Positions 8,151 to 16,422 of a stretch of 38,598 nt of DNA are shown piece by piece; positions within the stretch are counted from its first letter, which is position 1; every line of letters starts with the position of its first letter. The notes below the pieces were generated by a model. That model was given only the letters and a program-made list of their open reading frames with translations, was not told where the DNA came from and made no database searches. Position numbers and translations under genes: made by a program. Source of the stretch: Candidatus Gastranaerophilales bacterium (GTDB lineage: Bacteria > Cyanobacteriota > Vampirovibrionia > Gastranaerophilales > Gastranaerophilaceae); the NCBI GenBank assembly GCA_944322865.1, contig CALUQJ010000009.1:1-38598 (forward strand). Reading direction: 5' to 3'.

Positions 8151-8600
8151 ATGGATTATAGAGAAAAAGCTGAAAAATTATTTTTAGATGGTTATAACTG
8201 TGCACAATCGGTTTTTTGTGCATTTAGTGAAGATTTAGGGCTGGACTTTGATACAGCACTAAAATTGTCCTCATCATTCGGCGGAGGCATGGGAAGATTG
8301 CGTGAAGTTTGCGGCGCAGTAAGTTCAATGTTTATGATAGCAGGGTTGAAATACGGTTATACAGAACCTGCGAACAAGGAAGTTAAGACTGAGCATTATG
8401 CGCGTATTCAAAAGCTTGCAGAAGAATTTAAAGCTAAAAATGACACTATTATTTGCCGTGAACTCTTAGGGCTTGACGTAAAAGTGGACAGTCCGATACC
8501 TGAGGACAGAACAGCCGAATATTACCAAACAAGACCATGCCAAAAGCTTGTTGGTGACGCTACTGAAATTATAGCCGCTTATATTGCTAAAAACAGTTAA
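8151..8600 (+). CDS. C-GCAxxG-C-C family protein (redox-active/metal-binding)
   Basis: 149 residues from the chosen start MDYREKAEKLF. It has the family cysteines in order: YNCAQSV, EVCGAVS, a Cys in IICRELLG and RPCQKLV, plus the GGGMG segment. Proteins of this family are small and common in anaerobes; they are thought to bind metal or a redox cofactor but have no settled function. An in-frame ATG eight codons upstream exists, but the family normally begins at this methionine, and a TATAAT hexamer sits exactly 6 nt before it with no ribosome-binding site. The gene converges with the secreted protein gene with one base between stop codons. Confidence 0.85.
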   Translation: MDYREKAEKLFLDGYNCAQSVFCAFSEDLGLDFDTALKLSSSFGGGMGRLREVCGAVSSMFMIAGLKYGYTEPANKEVKTEHYARIQKLAEEFKAKNDTIICRELLGLDVKVDSPIPEDRTAEYYQTRPCQKLVGDATEIIAAYIAKNS

Positions 8601-8601
8601 G

Positions 8602-9249
8602 TTAACGTAATTTAAACCGTACACTCAATGTGTAAGCAGGAAATCTTTCATTATCATCCTGATAGTGTGAAAATCTTATTTGCTCATATCTTTCTATTTC
8701 TATCAGACCGGCAACAGGAGTCTTTTTAATGCTCCGCGGCTTAAATGAATATTTATAGAAGAAATTTTCCGTATCGTTTAAAAGTAAAATTTCTTTTTTT
8801 TCAAACGGTTTTTTGGGGATAGAATACTTTCTGTCTTTAAACTGAGATATTTTAATTATTTCAACATTTGGAAATAATTCTTTAATTTGTTCTTCTGTTA
8901 ATTCTTTTTCAACAAGCTTGCCGTCCTCAACATGCATTTCAAAGAGTTTTAATTCAGCGTTATGACATGCGATAAGTCGTCCGTCCAGAGTGATAAATTC
9001 AAAATTCGAACCTATCTGATTGGCGAGAGTGCCGTCAGCATAGTAATATTCTGAAAATCCTCCAGAACCTATAGACATTTTTTTCATAAATTCCATTGAA
9101 TCCTCAGAGGTAACAATCCCGTCACTCCAAGTTTTTAAATCCGGAGAATAGTGAATAATCTGGTTGTCACCTACAGGTGTAAAATCATACGCTAATGTCC
9201 CAAGAGTTGTTGAAAATATCATAGCTGCTAAGATTAATGCTTTTTTCAT
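8602..9249 (-). CDS. Hypothetical secreted protein
   Basis: 215 residues beginning with a typical Sec signal peptide, MKKALILAAMIFSTTLGTLA, probably cleaved near residue 20. The mature part is beta-rich and polar, includes a DGTLANQIG/FITLDGRLIACHN stretch resembling toggled MORN-like or WD-like strands, and ends SVRFKLR. I do not recognise a family. The start has AAGGGA upstream at 5-nt spacing and an extended -10 (TGG-TATACT) about 30 nt before the ATG. It is probably periplasmic or cell-surface located. Confidence 0.7.
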   Translation of the reverse strand: MKKALILAAMIFSTTLGTLAYDFTPVGDNQIIHYSPDLKTWSDGIVTSEDSMEFMKKMSIGSGGFSEYYYADGTLANQIGSNFEFITLDGRLIACHNAELKLFEMHVEDGKLVEKELTEEQIKELFPNVEIIKISQFKDRKYSIPKKPFEKKEILLLNDTENFFYKYSFKPRSIKKTPVAGLIEIERYEQIRFSHYQDDNERFPAYTLSVRFKLR

Positions 9250-9636
9250 AGAAATCCCTTTTTTTTTAGTATACCATAGAAATTTTCTAATTGTTTATAC
9301 AGCAAAAGTAACTAATATAACAGTAATACTACATATTAGATTAAGAAAAATTAAAATTTCACCCAAAAGGGTAGAAAAATCCCCAAAAAAGTGTTATACT
9401 ACAAATGTAATAGTAAGAATTCGTGTTCTGTTTTTACGTAAGTAGGAAAGGATATACATAATCATAAATATTTTTGTAAAACCAAAAGTATTGTAATGTT
9501 TTGCCGTCCAAATGACGTATTGCTTTTGGATGACAGTAAGTTAAAATAGTTTAAGGAATGTTAAACATTCCAAAACTTCAGGCAAGAATTTTTTGTCAGG
9601 AGTTTTAAAAAAAATGTAAGTAGGTGGAAAATAGTT
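9250..9636 (+). promoter_or_regulatory. 387-bp intergenic region: promoter and long structured leader of the GGDEF/HD-GYP gene
   Basis: No gene is seen here. A TAGAAA (9372-9377)-17 bp-TATACT (9395-9400) promoter with an extended TGT would start transcription near 9407, leaving a leader of about 230 nt. The leader can form a nested hairpin: CCAAAAG (9482-9488) pairs CTTTTGG (9523-9529) around CGTC/GACG (9505-9508/9514-9517). A second hairpin is GGAATG-TTAAA-CATTCC (9555-9571). The 9-mer GTAAGTAGG occurs at 9438-9446 and again at 9616-9624, where it forms the ribosome-binding site. It does not resemble the known c-di-GMP riboswitches. Confidence 0.45.
9278..9286 (-). promoter_or_regulatory. 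Extended -10 promoter of the secreted protein gene
   Basis: Minus strand TGG-TATACT, with only a weak -35 match. The AAGGGA ribosome-binding site lies between it and the ATG at 9249. Confidence 0.4.
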
Positions 9637-11565
9637 TTGAATAAAAATACTAAGGAAACAGAAACTAAAAAAACTGTGAAACAGCGGCAAACATCGCCTA
9701 TTCGCAGAAAAACAGCCACAAACCCGATTTTAGGGAAAACGGCTGCCACGCCTGCTGCTGAAATAAATATGTCAGCTGCAATGGAGCAGGAAGCAAATAA
9801 TATCGTTGCAAGAATAAATAATTTCAATGAAAAAAATCAAAACCGTTTATACGGCGGGTTTATGACAGATCCGCGTTTCCAAAAAAATAATTCATACGTG
9901 GATTATATGGATTTGATTACAGAACTTGAAGGGGTATTAAAAGATAAGAATACCATACATCAATTGTTTTCTTCTGTATATAAAGTTTTTACAGAAAAAC
10001 TTAAAAGTGTGTTTATTGCATTTGGAGTTTATCATGAAAAATCCAAATGTATAAACCTTAAACTATATAACCATGCCGGCAGCACATATTCATCAAAAAT
10101 CTTTATTTCTGATGAAAAAAATCCTGTAGTACAATGTTTCACATCTGTTGAACCGGTTATATTAAATGATAACAAATTTTTAAACATTCCTTACTTACAA
10201 AATTCGGCAGTTCTTTTAATGCCGTTAATATCACTAAACCGTTGTAAAGGAGTTATGATTATCGGTAAAGATGATGCGGATTCACATCTTGGACTGTTTT
10301 CATTCTTATCAAATTACTGTGCCATGTTTATGGACAACGTAGAATTACGGGAAATGGCAGGTAAATATGCAAATACCGATAATTTGACAGGGCTTTATAC
10401 CCACCGCGGATTTCAGGAATTGCTGACATCTGAATTGCAGCGTGCAGCAGCTGAAAACACAAAACTTTCTATTATTATGTTTGACATAAACAATATCTCA
10501 AAAATCAATCGTGAATTAGGACATGCTAAAGGCGATGAGATTATCAAACTTCTCGCGGAAAAAATCAAACAGAACATAAGAAGTAACGATAATGCAGGGC
10601 GCTACGGCGGTGATGAAATTGCGGTAATTCTTCCTGATACCAATACCGCAGACGCAAAATATCTTGCGGAATATATTACATACACACTCTCCTGCTGTTT
10701 TGTAGATGATGTCGGACCTGTTAAGGTATCTGTCGGGATTTCAACATATCCTGACTGCACAAAAGATCAGGAAAAATTACTCATACTTGCAGAGCAAGCA
10801 ATGTATATATCTCAGGCAAAAGGTTATAAGGAAGGCATGTCTGCGATAATCAGTTCTTCTGATTTCAATTTCTGGGATGATGCTGCACTCAATTCTTTTG
10901 CAGAAGTTATTGCTAAACGCCATGCTCAGCTTGGTATAAATTTTGAAGATGAACTTGTTCACAAATTCAACAATGAACAAATTGTTTCTCAAAACCACCT
11001 GATAGAAATGGTAACATCGCTTGCCGGAGCAATTGATGCAAAAGATCCTTATACAAAAGGGCATTCTACATCTGTGTCCAGATACTCGGAAGCGCTTGCG
11101 CGTGCAATTAATCTTCCGGAAGAAGAAGTTCAGCGGATTAAACTCGGAGCGCTTTTGCATGATGTCGGCAAAATAGGTATTCCTGAAAACGTGCTTAAAA
11201 AGCCTTCTCATCTTTCTGATGAAGAGTGGCAGATTATGAAACAGCACCCTACAATCGGGGCAGAAAAAGTGCTTGAGCCAAATGAAGCATTGCACGATCT
11301 TATACCAATGGTTAAGTATCATCACGAACATATTGACGGAAGCGGGTATCCTGATCACTTGCAAGGAGATGAAATACCTCTGTCCGCAAGAATTGTTGCG
11401 GTTGCAGATGCTTTCCACGCACTTATTAGTGACAGACCTTACCGTAAAGGACTCGGTGTTGAAAAAGCCTGTGAAATACTTAAAATGGGGGCAGGAACAC
11501 AGTGGGACAGCGATTTAGTCCGTCATTTTATTGCAATAGCTCCTTCACTTTCAACAACAATATAA
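9637..11565 (+). CDS. Bifunctional-type GGDEF / HD-GYP c-di-GMP signalling protein
   Basis: 642 residues. A polar, disordered N-terminus (1-55) is followed by a GAF-like sensor region (about 85-235), a GGDEF domain (245-405) and an HD-GYP domain (455-640). The diguanylate cyclase signature is YGGDEI (323-328) with an intact RxxD inhibitory site RSND (315-318), so synthesis and product inhibition look possible. The HD-GYP part has HD (508-509) and HHEHIDGSGYP (562-572), the residues of active c-di-GMP phosphodiesterases. Both halves thus appear competent. Translation starts at TTG, 9 nt after AGGTGG; no in-frame ATG gives a better start. No signal peptide or membrane helix is seen, so it is cytoplasmic. 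It converges on the hydrogenase operon. Confidence 0.9.
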   Translation: MNKNTKETETKKTVKQRQTSPIRRKTATNPILGKTAATPAAEINMSAAMEQEANNIVARINNFNEKNQNRLYGGFMTDPRFQKNNSYVDYMDLITELEGVLKDKNTIHQLFSSVYKVFTEKLKSVFIAFGVYHEKSKCINLKLYNHAGSTYSSKIFISDEKNPVVQCFTSVEPVILNDNKFLNIPYLQNSAVLLMPLISLNRCKGVMIIGKDDADSHLGLFSFLSNYCAMFMDNVELREMAGKYANTDNLTGLYTHRGFQELLTSELQRAAAENTKLSIIMFDINNISKINRELGHAKGDEIIKLLAEKIKQNIRSNDNAGRYGGDEIAVILPDTNTADAKYLAEYITYTLSCCFVDDVGPVKVSVGISTYPDCTKDQEKLLILAEQAMYISQAKGYKEGMSAIISSSDFNFWDDAALNSFAEVIAKRHAQLGINFEDELVHKFNNEQIVSQNHLIEMVTSLAGAIDAKDPYTKGHSTSVSRYSEALARAINLPEEEVQRIKLGALLHDVGKIGIPENVLKKPSHLSDEEWQIMKQHPTIGAEKVLEPNEALHDLIPMVKYHHEHIDGSGYPDHLQGDEIPLSARIVAVADAFHALISDRPYRKGLGVEKACEILKMGAGTQWDSDLVRHFIAIAPSLSTTI

Positions 11566-11572
11566 GATTTAT

Positions 11573-11606
11573 AAAAAAATCCGGCATTTATAACGCCGGA
11601 TTTTTA
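11573..11606. terminator. Bidirectional intrinsic terminator
   Basis: An AAAAAAATCCGGC arm, a 9-nt loop, then GCCGGATTTTT. It has runs of A and T on either side and lies between the convergent c-di-GMP gene and the hydrogenase gene. Confidence 0.85.
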
Positions 11607-11609
11607 GTT

Positions 11610-13088
11610 TTAATGTCCAATCTTTTCGGTTTCCATATCTTTTATCGGTTTACTTTCTTTAACATAGTTATTAAGTTGTTTAGTTGCGGCTTTGTAATTA
11701 TTGACTGTTGCGTTACCGCCAAGACAGCCGCCCTGACATGCCATAACTTCAATTAAGTTACCGATATCACAAACACCGTTTTTAGCATATTTTTTAAGAT
11801 CTCTTATTGACTGTTTGTTCAATCCGTCAATAAGCACCGGATGAGCCGGTATTTCTTCCGGTAAAAGAGCCTGAACAGCTTTTGCAACACCGCCGGTTTG
11901 AGCAAAGTTACGTCCTTCTGCTGACGCCTCTGTTTTGAAAGAGGATTCGCCGCAGGTATCGACCTGAATATTCAAAGCAATGAACCATGCCCCGACTTCT
12001 TCATAATTCAAAACATAATCCACATTCGGATTTTGCAAAGCTTCACGTCTTTTTGCTACACAAGGTGAGAAAAAGACAGTTATTGCATCCGGATGTTCTT
12101 TTTTAACTATCTCAGCAGTATAATAAAGCGGAGTTTTTGTGTCTGATACAAATGGTTTAATTTCAGGCAAATGCTTAGCGATAAGTTCGTTGTATCCTGC
12201 GCAACAAGAGGTAGTCATAAATTCAGCGCCGTGCTCCAGACGTTCAACAAATTCAGCCGCTTCATTTTTGGTTGTTACATCTGCCCCTTGAGCTACTTCA
12301 TAAACATCACTGAAACCTAATTTTAATACCGCTTCATGCAACTGTTTCGGAGTACAAGGCAGTTGTCCCATAATAGCCGGCGCAAGCATGGCGATTACTT
12401 TTTTCCCTGATTTAATTGCTTTCAAAACGTCAATGATCTGACTTTTTTCGTGTACCGCGCCAAAAGGACATGCAGCAACGCATTTACCACAAGAAATACA
12501 TTTTTCAAAGTCGATTTTAGCATGCCCGTCTTCACCTTTTGCAATGGCACCGACAGGACAGGCACTTTCACAAGGAACAATGATTTTGGTAATTGCCTGA
12601 TAAGGGCACACCTGAACACACATTCCGCAATTTTTACATTTTTCCGGATCTATTACTGATTTGCCGTTCTGAATACTTATTGCTCCGAATTTACAAGTAT
12701 TAACGCAAGGTCTTGCAACGCAGCCCTGACAAAGATCAGTAACGTAAATTCTTGAAGGTACACATCCTTTGCAAGCAGTAGTTAGGACAGTAAGCGGATG
12801 TTCTTCCGGTTCTTTTCTGTCCAGAGCTTTATTTGCAAGTTCTGATAAAAGAGTGCTGTCATCGGTTTCTTCAATAGAAAAACCCAACCCTGCAACAGTT
12901 CTGTCACGCAGTATTGCTCTTTCTTTGTATATACAGCATCTGTAAGGAACTTCACTGCCTTTTGGACGCATATCAAAAGGTATCATCCTTGTTTTTTCTT
13001 CAAAATTATCACTCAAAAATGAGCGTATTAATCTAACAAGAATTTCACGTTTCAAATGAGATGTTTGTTTAGGGGTATTAATTGCCAT
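11610..13088 (-). CDS. [FeFe]-hydrogenase, group-B-like catalytic subunit
   Basis: 492 residues. The N-terminal ferredoxin region (about 105-210) holds several Cys clusters: CxxC/CxxxxCxxxC at 120-132, CKNCGMCVQVC (151-161), CESACP (173-178) and CISCGKCVAACP (197-208). The H-cluster domain has L1 TSCCAGY (293-299), L2 SPCVAKRRE (341-349) and L3 EVMACQGGC (447-455), giving H-cluster ligands C296, C343, C451 and C455 and the proton-relay C295. The L1 Pro of classic HydA (TSCCP) is Ala. The layout matches the monomeric group B family I recall as TIGR04105 rather than clostridial HydA1. It should couple ferredoxin to proton reduction or H2 oxidation in the cytoplasm. It has AAAGGA upstream and is the last gene of the operon. 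Confidence 0.88.
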   Translation of the reverse strand: MAINTPKQTSHLKREILVRLIRSFLSDNFEEKTRMIPFDMRPKGSEVPYRCCIYKERAILRDRTVAGLGFSIEETDDSTLLSELANKALDRKEPEEHPLTVLTTACKGCVPSRIYVTDLCQGCVARPCVNTCKFGAISIQNGKSVIDPEKCKNCGMCVQVCPYQAITKIIVPCESACPVGAIAKGEDGHAKIDFEKCISCGKCVAACPFGAVHEKSQIIDVLKAIKSGKKVIAMLAPAIMGQLPCTPKQLHEAVLKLGFSDVYEVAQGADVTTKNEAAEFVERLEHGAEFMTTSCCAGYNELIAKHLPEIKPFVSDTKTPLYYTAEIVKKEHPDAITVFFSPCVAKRREALQNPNVDYVLNYEEVGAWFIALNIQVDTCGESSFKTEASAEGRNFAQTGGVAKAVQALLPEEIPAHPVLIDGLNKQSIRDLKKYAKNGVCDIGNLIEVMACQGGCLGGNATVNNYKAATKQLNNYVKESKPIKDMETEKIGH

Positions 13089-13138
13089 TTTTCATTTTTC
13101 CTTTGCTATTTTTGAGGCGGATGCCCGCCAATTACATG

Positions 13139-13402
13139 TTAACTTTCTTTTAGTTTGTTATCAATAGCGGTTAAAACTTTTTCAACAGTTGCTTCTTTGA
13201 TAACGTCATCATCAACTTTAACATACGGAGCTTTAGAAAATTCCCAGTCTATAGAGCACAATCCAAGACACGGAACTCCGGAAACTTCGACTTTGTTGCC
13301 GTATTTAGCAGGAACAATATCAATAAGCTCCTGTAAATTTGCAGACCCCATAACAAAACAAGTTGTACCTAAGCATACTTTAACACTAATTTTTTTATCC
13401 AT
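13139..13402 (-). CDS. Thioredoxin-like [2Fe-2S] ferredoxin (HydC/NuoE-like)
   Basis: 87 residues corresponding to the cluster-binding half of NuoE/HydC proteins. Ligand cysteines are in CLGTTC (C-x4-C) and CLGLC (C-x3-C). It lacks the helical N-terminal part of full NuoE. It lies between the phosphatase and hydrogenase genes and starts after an AGGAAGG site. It most likely shuttles or relays electrons for the hydrogenase; a NuoF-type NAD(P)H-oxidising partner is absent from the window. Confidence 0.85.
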   Translation of the reverse strand: MDKKISVKVCLGTTCFVMGSANLQELIDIVPAKYGNKVEVSGVPCLGLCSIDWEFSKAPYVKVDDDVIKEATVEKVLTAIDNKLKES

Positions 13403-13431
13403 TTTTTTACCTTCCTAACTGAGGGATTACC

Positions 13432-14595
13432 TCACATATATTGAACACTGACTTTTTTCAAATATTTATCCTGCAATACCGCAGCTATTTTTTTTACGAT
13501 TGTTTTTCTGATTTCAATTTCGATAGGCAGAGCCGGATCATAATGTGCCTGATTAAGTTTAGCGCCTACCATGAAATTAATACAGTCGCTGTCCAAGAAA
13601 AATTTTACCAGCTTTCCTGCTGCATTGTCAATATCATATGTGCCTGATTCTAAATATTCCAAAGCTTTGGTAAGAGTCAAAACACCTTCTGTTACCAGAT
13701 CAACCCCTTCCATATAGGAACATGCCGGTAATTTTCCGATACTAATTGTTTTTTCCATAGTGACAGGTCGGTTTAATTCCCGTGATATAAGATTTGCAGT
13801 AGTACCTCCGCAGATGGCTTTTTTACCTTTGAAGGTATCGAACATCATTGCATATTCAGCATCTTTATTCTGGTGGAAAGGCGGTCCTGTAAAGACAAGA
13901 GATTCGCGCGGCTCCCTAAAATACATCACGCAGGCTGAAATATCGTCTTTGGGCTGACGGCTTGTTTCAATATTTATAGCCTGCTGAACTATATATTGTG
14001 AAAGTTCTGTGCTTGAAATATCCGGATGCTCATCGAGTTTGTCTTTCACCAGAACTATTAACCCTTCGCGTCTGAGTCCGAGTTTTAATCGTCCGCCGCC
14101 AAGACCTGATTGGGTTACACCGTCAGAACAAAATATAAGTCTGTCGCCTAGTCTGAGTTTAATTTTGTATACTTTCATCTGCCTGTTTTTGAAGGTTTTG
14201 GATTTTATTAATTCAAATTCAGGCTGCATAACTTCGTTATTTCTAATCCATATAAATTGCGGATTACCTTCTTCAACGATTTTTACATCACCCTCATCAT
14301 TGCAATCTACAGCCGAAAATGTTGAATAGCTGATGTGACGAACTTTGCAGACTGGCAGAGAGTTCATAATTATTTTTGCGGCTTTTTTAATTGAAATTTG
14401 TTCATCTTCAATAAATCTTAAAAGCATTGTTGCAGTCATGCAAGATAAGATATTTGCCTTAATACCGCTTCCAAGCCCGTCCGAAAGAACTGCAATAAGC
14501 CGACCTTCATCCGGATATCTTTTTGATACAAAGTAATCGCCGTAAGCATTCTGGTTATATTTTTTTACCTGATGACAATCAATATCAATAAACAC
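13432..14595 (-). CDS. SpoIIE/PP2C-family serine phosphatase linked to sensory hydrogenase
   Basis: 387 residues. The first half is a SpoIIE-type PP2C phosphatase with metal-binding aspartates in LSDGLGSG (D39), FCSDG (D158) and PKDDIS (D217/D218). The second half (about 235-387) is a further conserved-looking domain of unknown role, not a membrane or REC domain. The GTG start shares one base with the TAG stop of the HydS-like gene (TAGTG), and AAGGAAG lies inside the upstream gene, so translation is coupled. Such phosphatases sit next to PAS-bearing sensory [FeFe]-hydrogenases in other anaerobes (group C type loci). The obvious inference is that the hydrogenase senses H2 or redox and this protein transmits it by dephosphorylating an anti-sigma-antagonist-like target, which is not encoded here. 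Confidence 0.85.
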   Translation of the reverse strand: MFIDIDCHQVKKYNQNAYGDYFVSKRYPDEGRLIAVLSDGLGSGIKANILSCMTATMLLRFIEDEQISIKKAAKIIMNSLPVCKVRHISYSTFSAVDCNDEGDVKIVEEGNPQFIWIRNNEVMQPEFELIKSKTFKNRQMKVYKIKLRLGDRLIFCSDGVTQSGLGGGRLKLGLRREGLIVLVKDKLDEHPDISSTELSQYIVQQAINIETSRQPKDDISACVMYFREPRESLVFTGPPFHQNKDAEYAMMFDTFKGKKAICGGTTANLISRELNRPVTMEKTISIGKLPACSYMEGVDLVTEGVLTLTKALEYLESGTYDIDNAAGKLVKFFLDSDCINFMVGAKLNQAHYDPALPIEIEIRKTIVKKIAAVLQDKYLKKVSVQYM

Positions 14596-16328
14596 TATTG
14601 TTCTTCCTTATTTTCAGCAGTATCATCATCGTTATCATCGTAATCGTTTGCGATAGAACTCAAAAGTGTTTCTGTTTCTACCATATGTTCACCTAAAAGG
14701 CAGGCAATTTCCTGTACGATTGAGATATTTTTGGTTATAACTTCATGGGCTTTTTGAGCAATTTTTTCGCGTGTATATTCAGTTTGTGTGACATCAGTTA
14801 TAACTGCCCCTACAATTTCATTAGGTTCAATTGTAAATGCATTAATATCAAACAGTTTGTTGTTAACAGAATACCGTTCTTTATGCAAATCTTTGCCGGA
14901 TTTAAGAATTGTTTTGAAGATATCCGCAAAGTCTACTATTCTTTCTATTGCCGCTCCGACAAGTCCATCCGGTCTGGCTTTGAATATTTCATACATATCG
15001 CCCGTAAACATTTTCATAAATGCATCATTGGCTTCTATGATATTCATGGAATTGTCAACCATAACAATTGCCGCCGGCATGCAGCGTATCATAGCAGCGG
15101 CTTTTCTCATTGCTATTTTTCTCATATAAGAGGCACACATAGAGGTTTCCGCATCCCCGTCAAGAAGAGCTTTGGCAAGATCACGGCAGGTAGCGTACCC
15201 GCAGCCGCCACAGTTAAGTTCATCATCTACAGAGTGTTTGCCGATTTTTTTCAAAGCTTTCAGAATTTCCTCAAGTGAATGCTGGGAAGTTACAACTTTT
15301 TTCGGCTGAATAGCGTAATCTACAACAGTTGAAGGCTTTTTAGGAATAACTTCACGTTCTTTAATTCCTGACAAAATATCTGAAACAATGCTAAGACCCG
15401 GTTTTTTGGTTGAATTACATGGACCAGCAATACAGCCGCCTTCGCAAGATAGTGCTTCTATAAAAATGGTTTTTTGAACATTTTCCGGTTTTAAATCATT
15501 TATGGCATGACTAAATTCTTCAATCCCTGAAATATTAATAAGCTGAATATCTTTTCTTACGCCAATTTTTCTGATAGTTTCGTTCATTCCGCCGTCTACA
15601 GGGTATAATGCCCCTTCGTACGCTTGAGAAGGCACGAATTTTGCGTTAGATGCAATATCTACAGTTGATATATCCGGGATTAAATCATTTACCCAGATTT
15701 TTAATTCCTCAAATGTAAGAGCGACATCTATCAAGTTTGAATAATCAGCCTCATTTTTTTTGCCGATACAAGGTCCGATAAAAACAATGCTGATATCATT
15801 TCCAAAATGTTCTTTAAGCATTTTAGCATGTGTCATAGCCGGCGATCCGATATGCGTAATACAATCAACAAATTCAGGACGATACAGTCTTATATAATCA
15901 ACAATAACAGGGCAGGCGCTTGAGATAAACAAACCTTTTTCCGCATTATTCAATATTTCTGCTGTTTTAATGGAAACTTCCTGAGCACCGAGTGCGGTTT
16001 CTGATACTTCTTTGAAACCTAATTTTTTCAAAATAGAAATCATTTTTTCGGAATTGTATTCAAAAACTCCGCTCCAGGAAGGTGCAAGCGAAACATAGAC
16101 ATCTTTTTTAGAATTAAGCAAATTTTTTGCTCTATCAATATCTACCCTGACACGTTTTGCATTGGCAGGACAGGTTATAACGCAATTCCCGCACGCAATA
16201 CACCGTTCAGGAATAACTGATGCGTGACCATTTTCTATTTTAATTGCTTTAACCGGACAATTTCTTATACATTTATAACAATCGTGACACTCATTAGATA
16301 ATGTGTATACTGCATGTTGTTTATCCAT
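14595..16328 (-). CDS. HydS-like sensory [FeFe]-hydrogenase with PAS domain
   Basis: 577 residues. Two [4Fe-4S] motifs lead (C14-C17-C20-C24 and C43-C46-C49-C53). An H-cluster domain (about 75-345) has L1 SSACP (136-140), L2 GPCIGKKNE (C187) and L3 SCEGGC (C295, C299). A further Fe-S domain has CGGCGYATC (C373, C376, C381) plus C398, and a PAS-like domain (about 405-525) precedes a charged tail. All four H-cluster cysteines are kept, but the proton-relay Cys is Ala138, as reported for sensory group C enzymes. Together with the PAS domain and the adjoining SpoIIE phosphatase this points to an H2/redox sensor rather than a producer. The ATG at 16328 is chosen over a TTG two codons upstream because AAAGGAT lies 8 nt before it. 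Confidence 0.85.
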   Translation of the reverse strand: MDKQHAVYTLSNECHDCYKCIRNCPVKAIKIENGHASVIPERCIACGNCVITCPANAKRVRVDIDRAKNLLNSKKDVYVSLAPSWSGVFEYNSEKMISILKKLGFKEVSETALGAQEVSIKTAEILNNAEKGLFISSACPVIVDYIRLYRPEFVDCITHIGSPAMTHAKMLKEHFGNDISIVFIGPCIGKKNEADYSNLIDVALTFEELKIWVNDLIPDISTVDIASNAKFVPSQAYEGALYPVDGGMNETIRKIGVRKDIQLINISGIEEFSHAINDLKPENVQKTIFIEALSCEGGCIAGPCNSTKKPGLSIVSDILSGIKEREVIPKKPSTVVDYAIQPKKVVTSQHSLEEILKALKKIGKHSVDDELNCGGCGYATCRDLAKALLDGDAETSMCASYMRKIAMRKAAAMIRCMPAAIVMVDNSMNIIEANDAFMKMFTGDMYEIFKARPDGLVGAAIERIVDFADIFKTILKSGKDLHKERYSVNNKLFDINAFTIEPNEIVGAVITDVTQTEYTREKIAQKAHEVITKNISIVQEIACLLGEHMVETETLLSSIANDYDDNDDDTAENKEEQ

Positions 16329-16422
16329 TTTCAAAATCCTTTATCCGTAAACAGTAAACTGTTATTACTGTTTTAGAAATTCATAACTCCACATATTAGT
16401 TTAATGTACAACAGATCACTGA

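Noticed and set aside
9164-9445. 93-codon plus-strand frame over the secreted protein start and the following gap
   Set aside because: It overlaps the signal peptide region antisense, has no ribosome-binding site, and covers the extended -10 promoter at 9395.
9407-9636. c-di-GMP riboswitch before the GGDEF/HD-GYP gene
   Set aside because: The conserved core of the known classes is not recognisable; only generic hairpins are seen.
10777-11418. 213-codon open frame on the minus strand inside the GGDEF/HD-GYP gene
   Set aside because: It is antisense to a clear enzyme gene, Cys/Arg/Phe-rich as expected of a shadow frame, and has no ribosome-binding site or family resemblance.
14745-15278. 177-codon plus-strand frame inside the HydS-like gene
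   Set aside because: Shadow of the coding strand with skewed Cys/Phe/His composition and no start signal.
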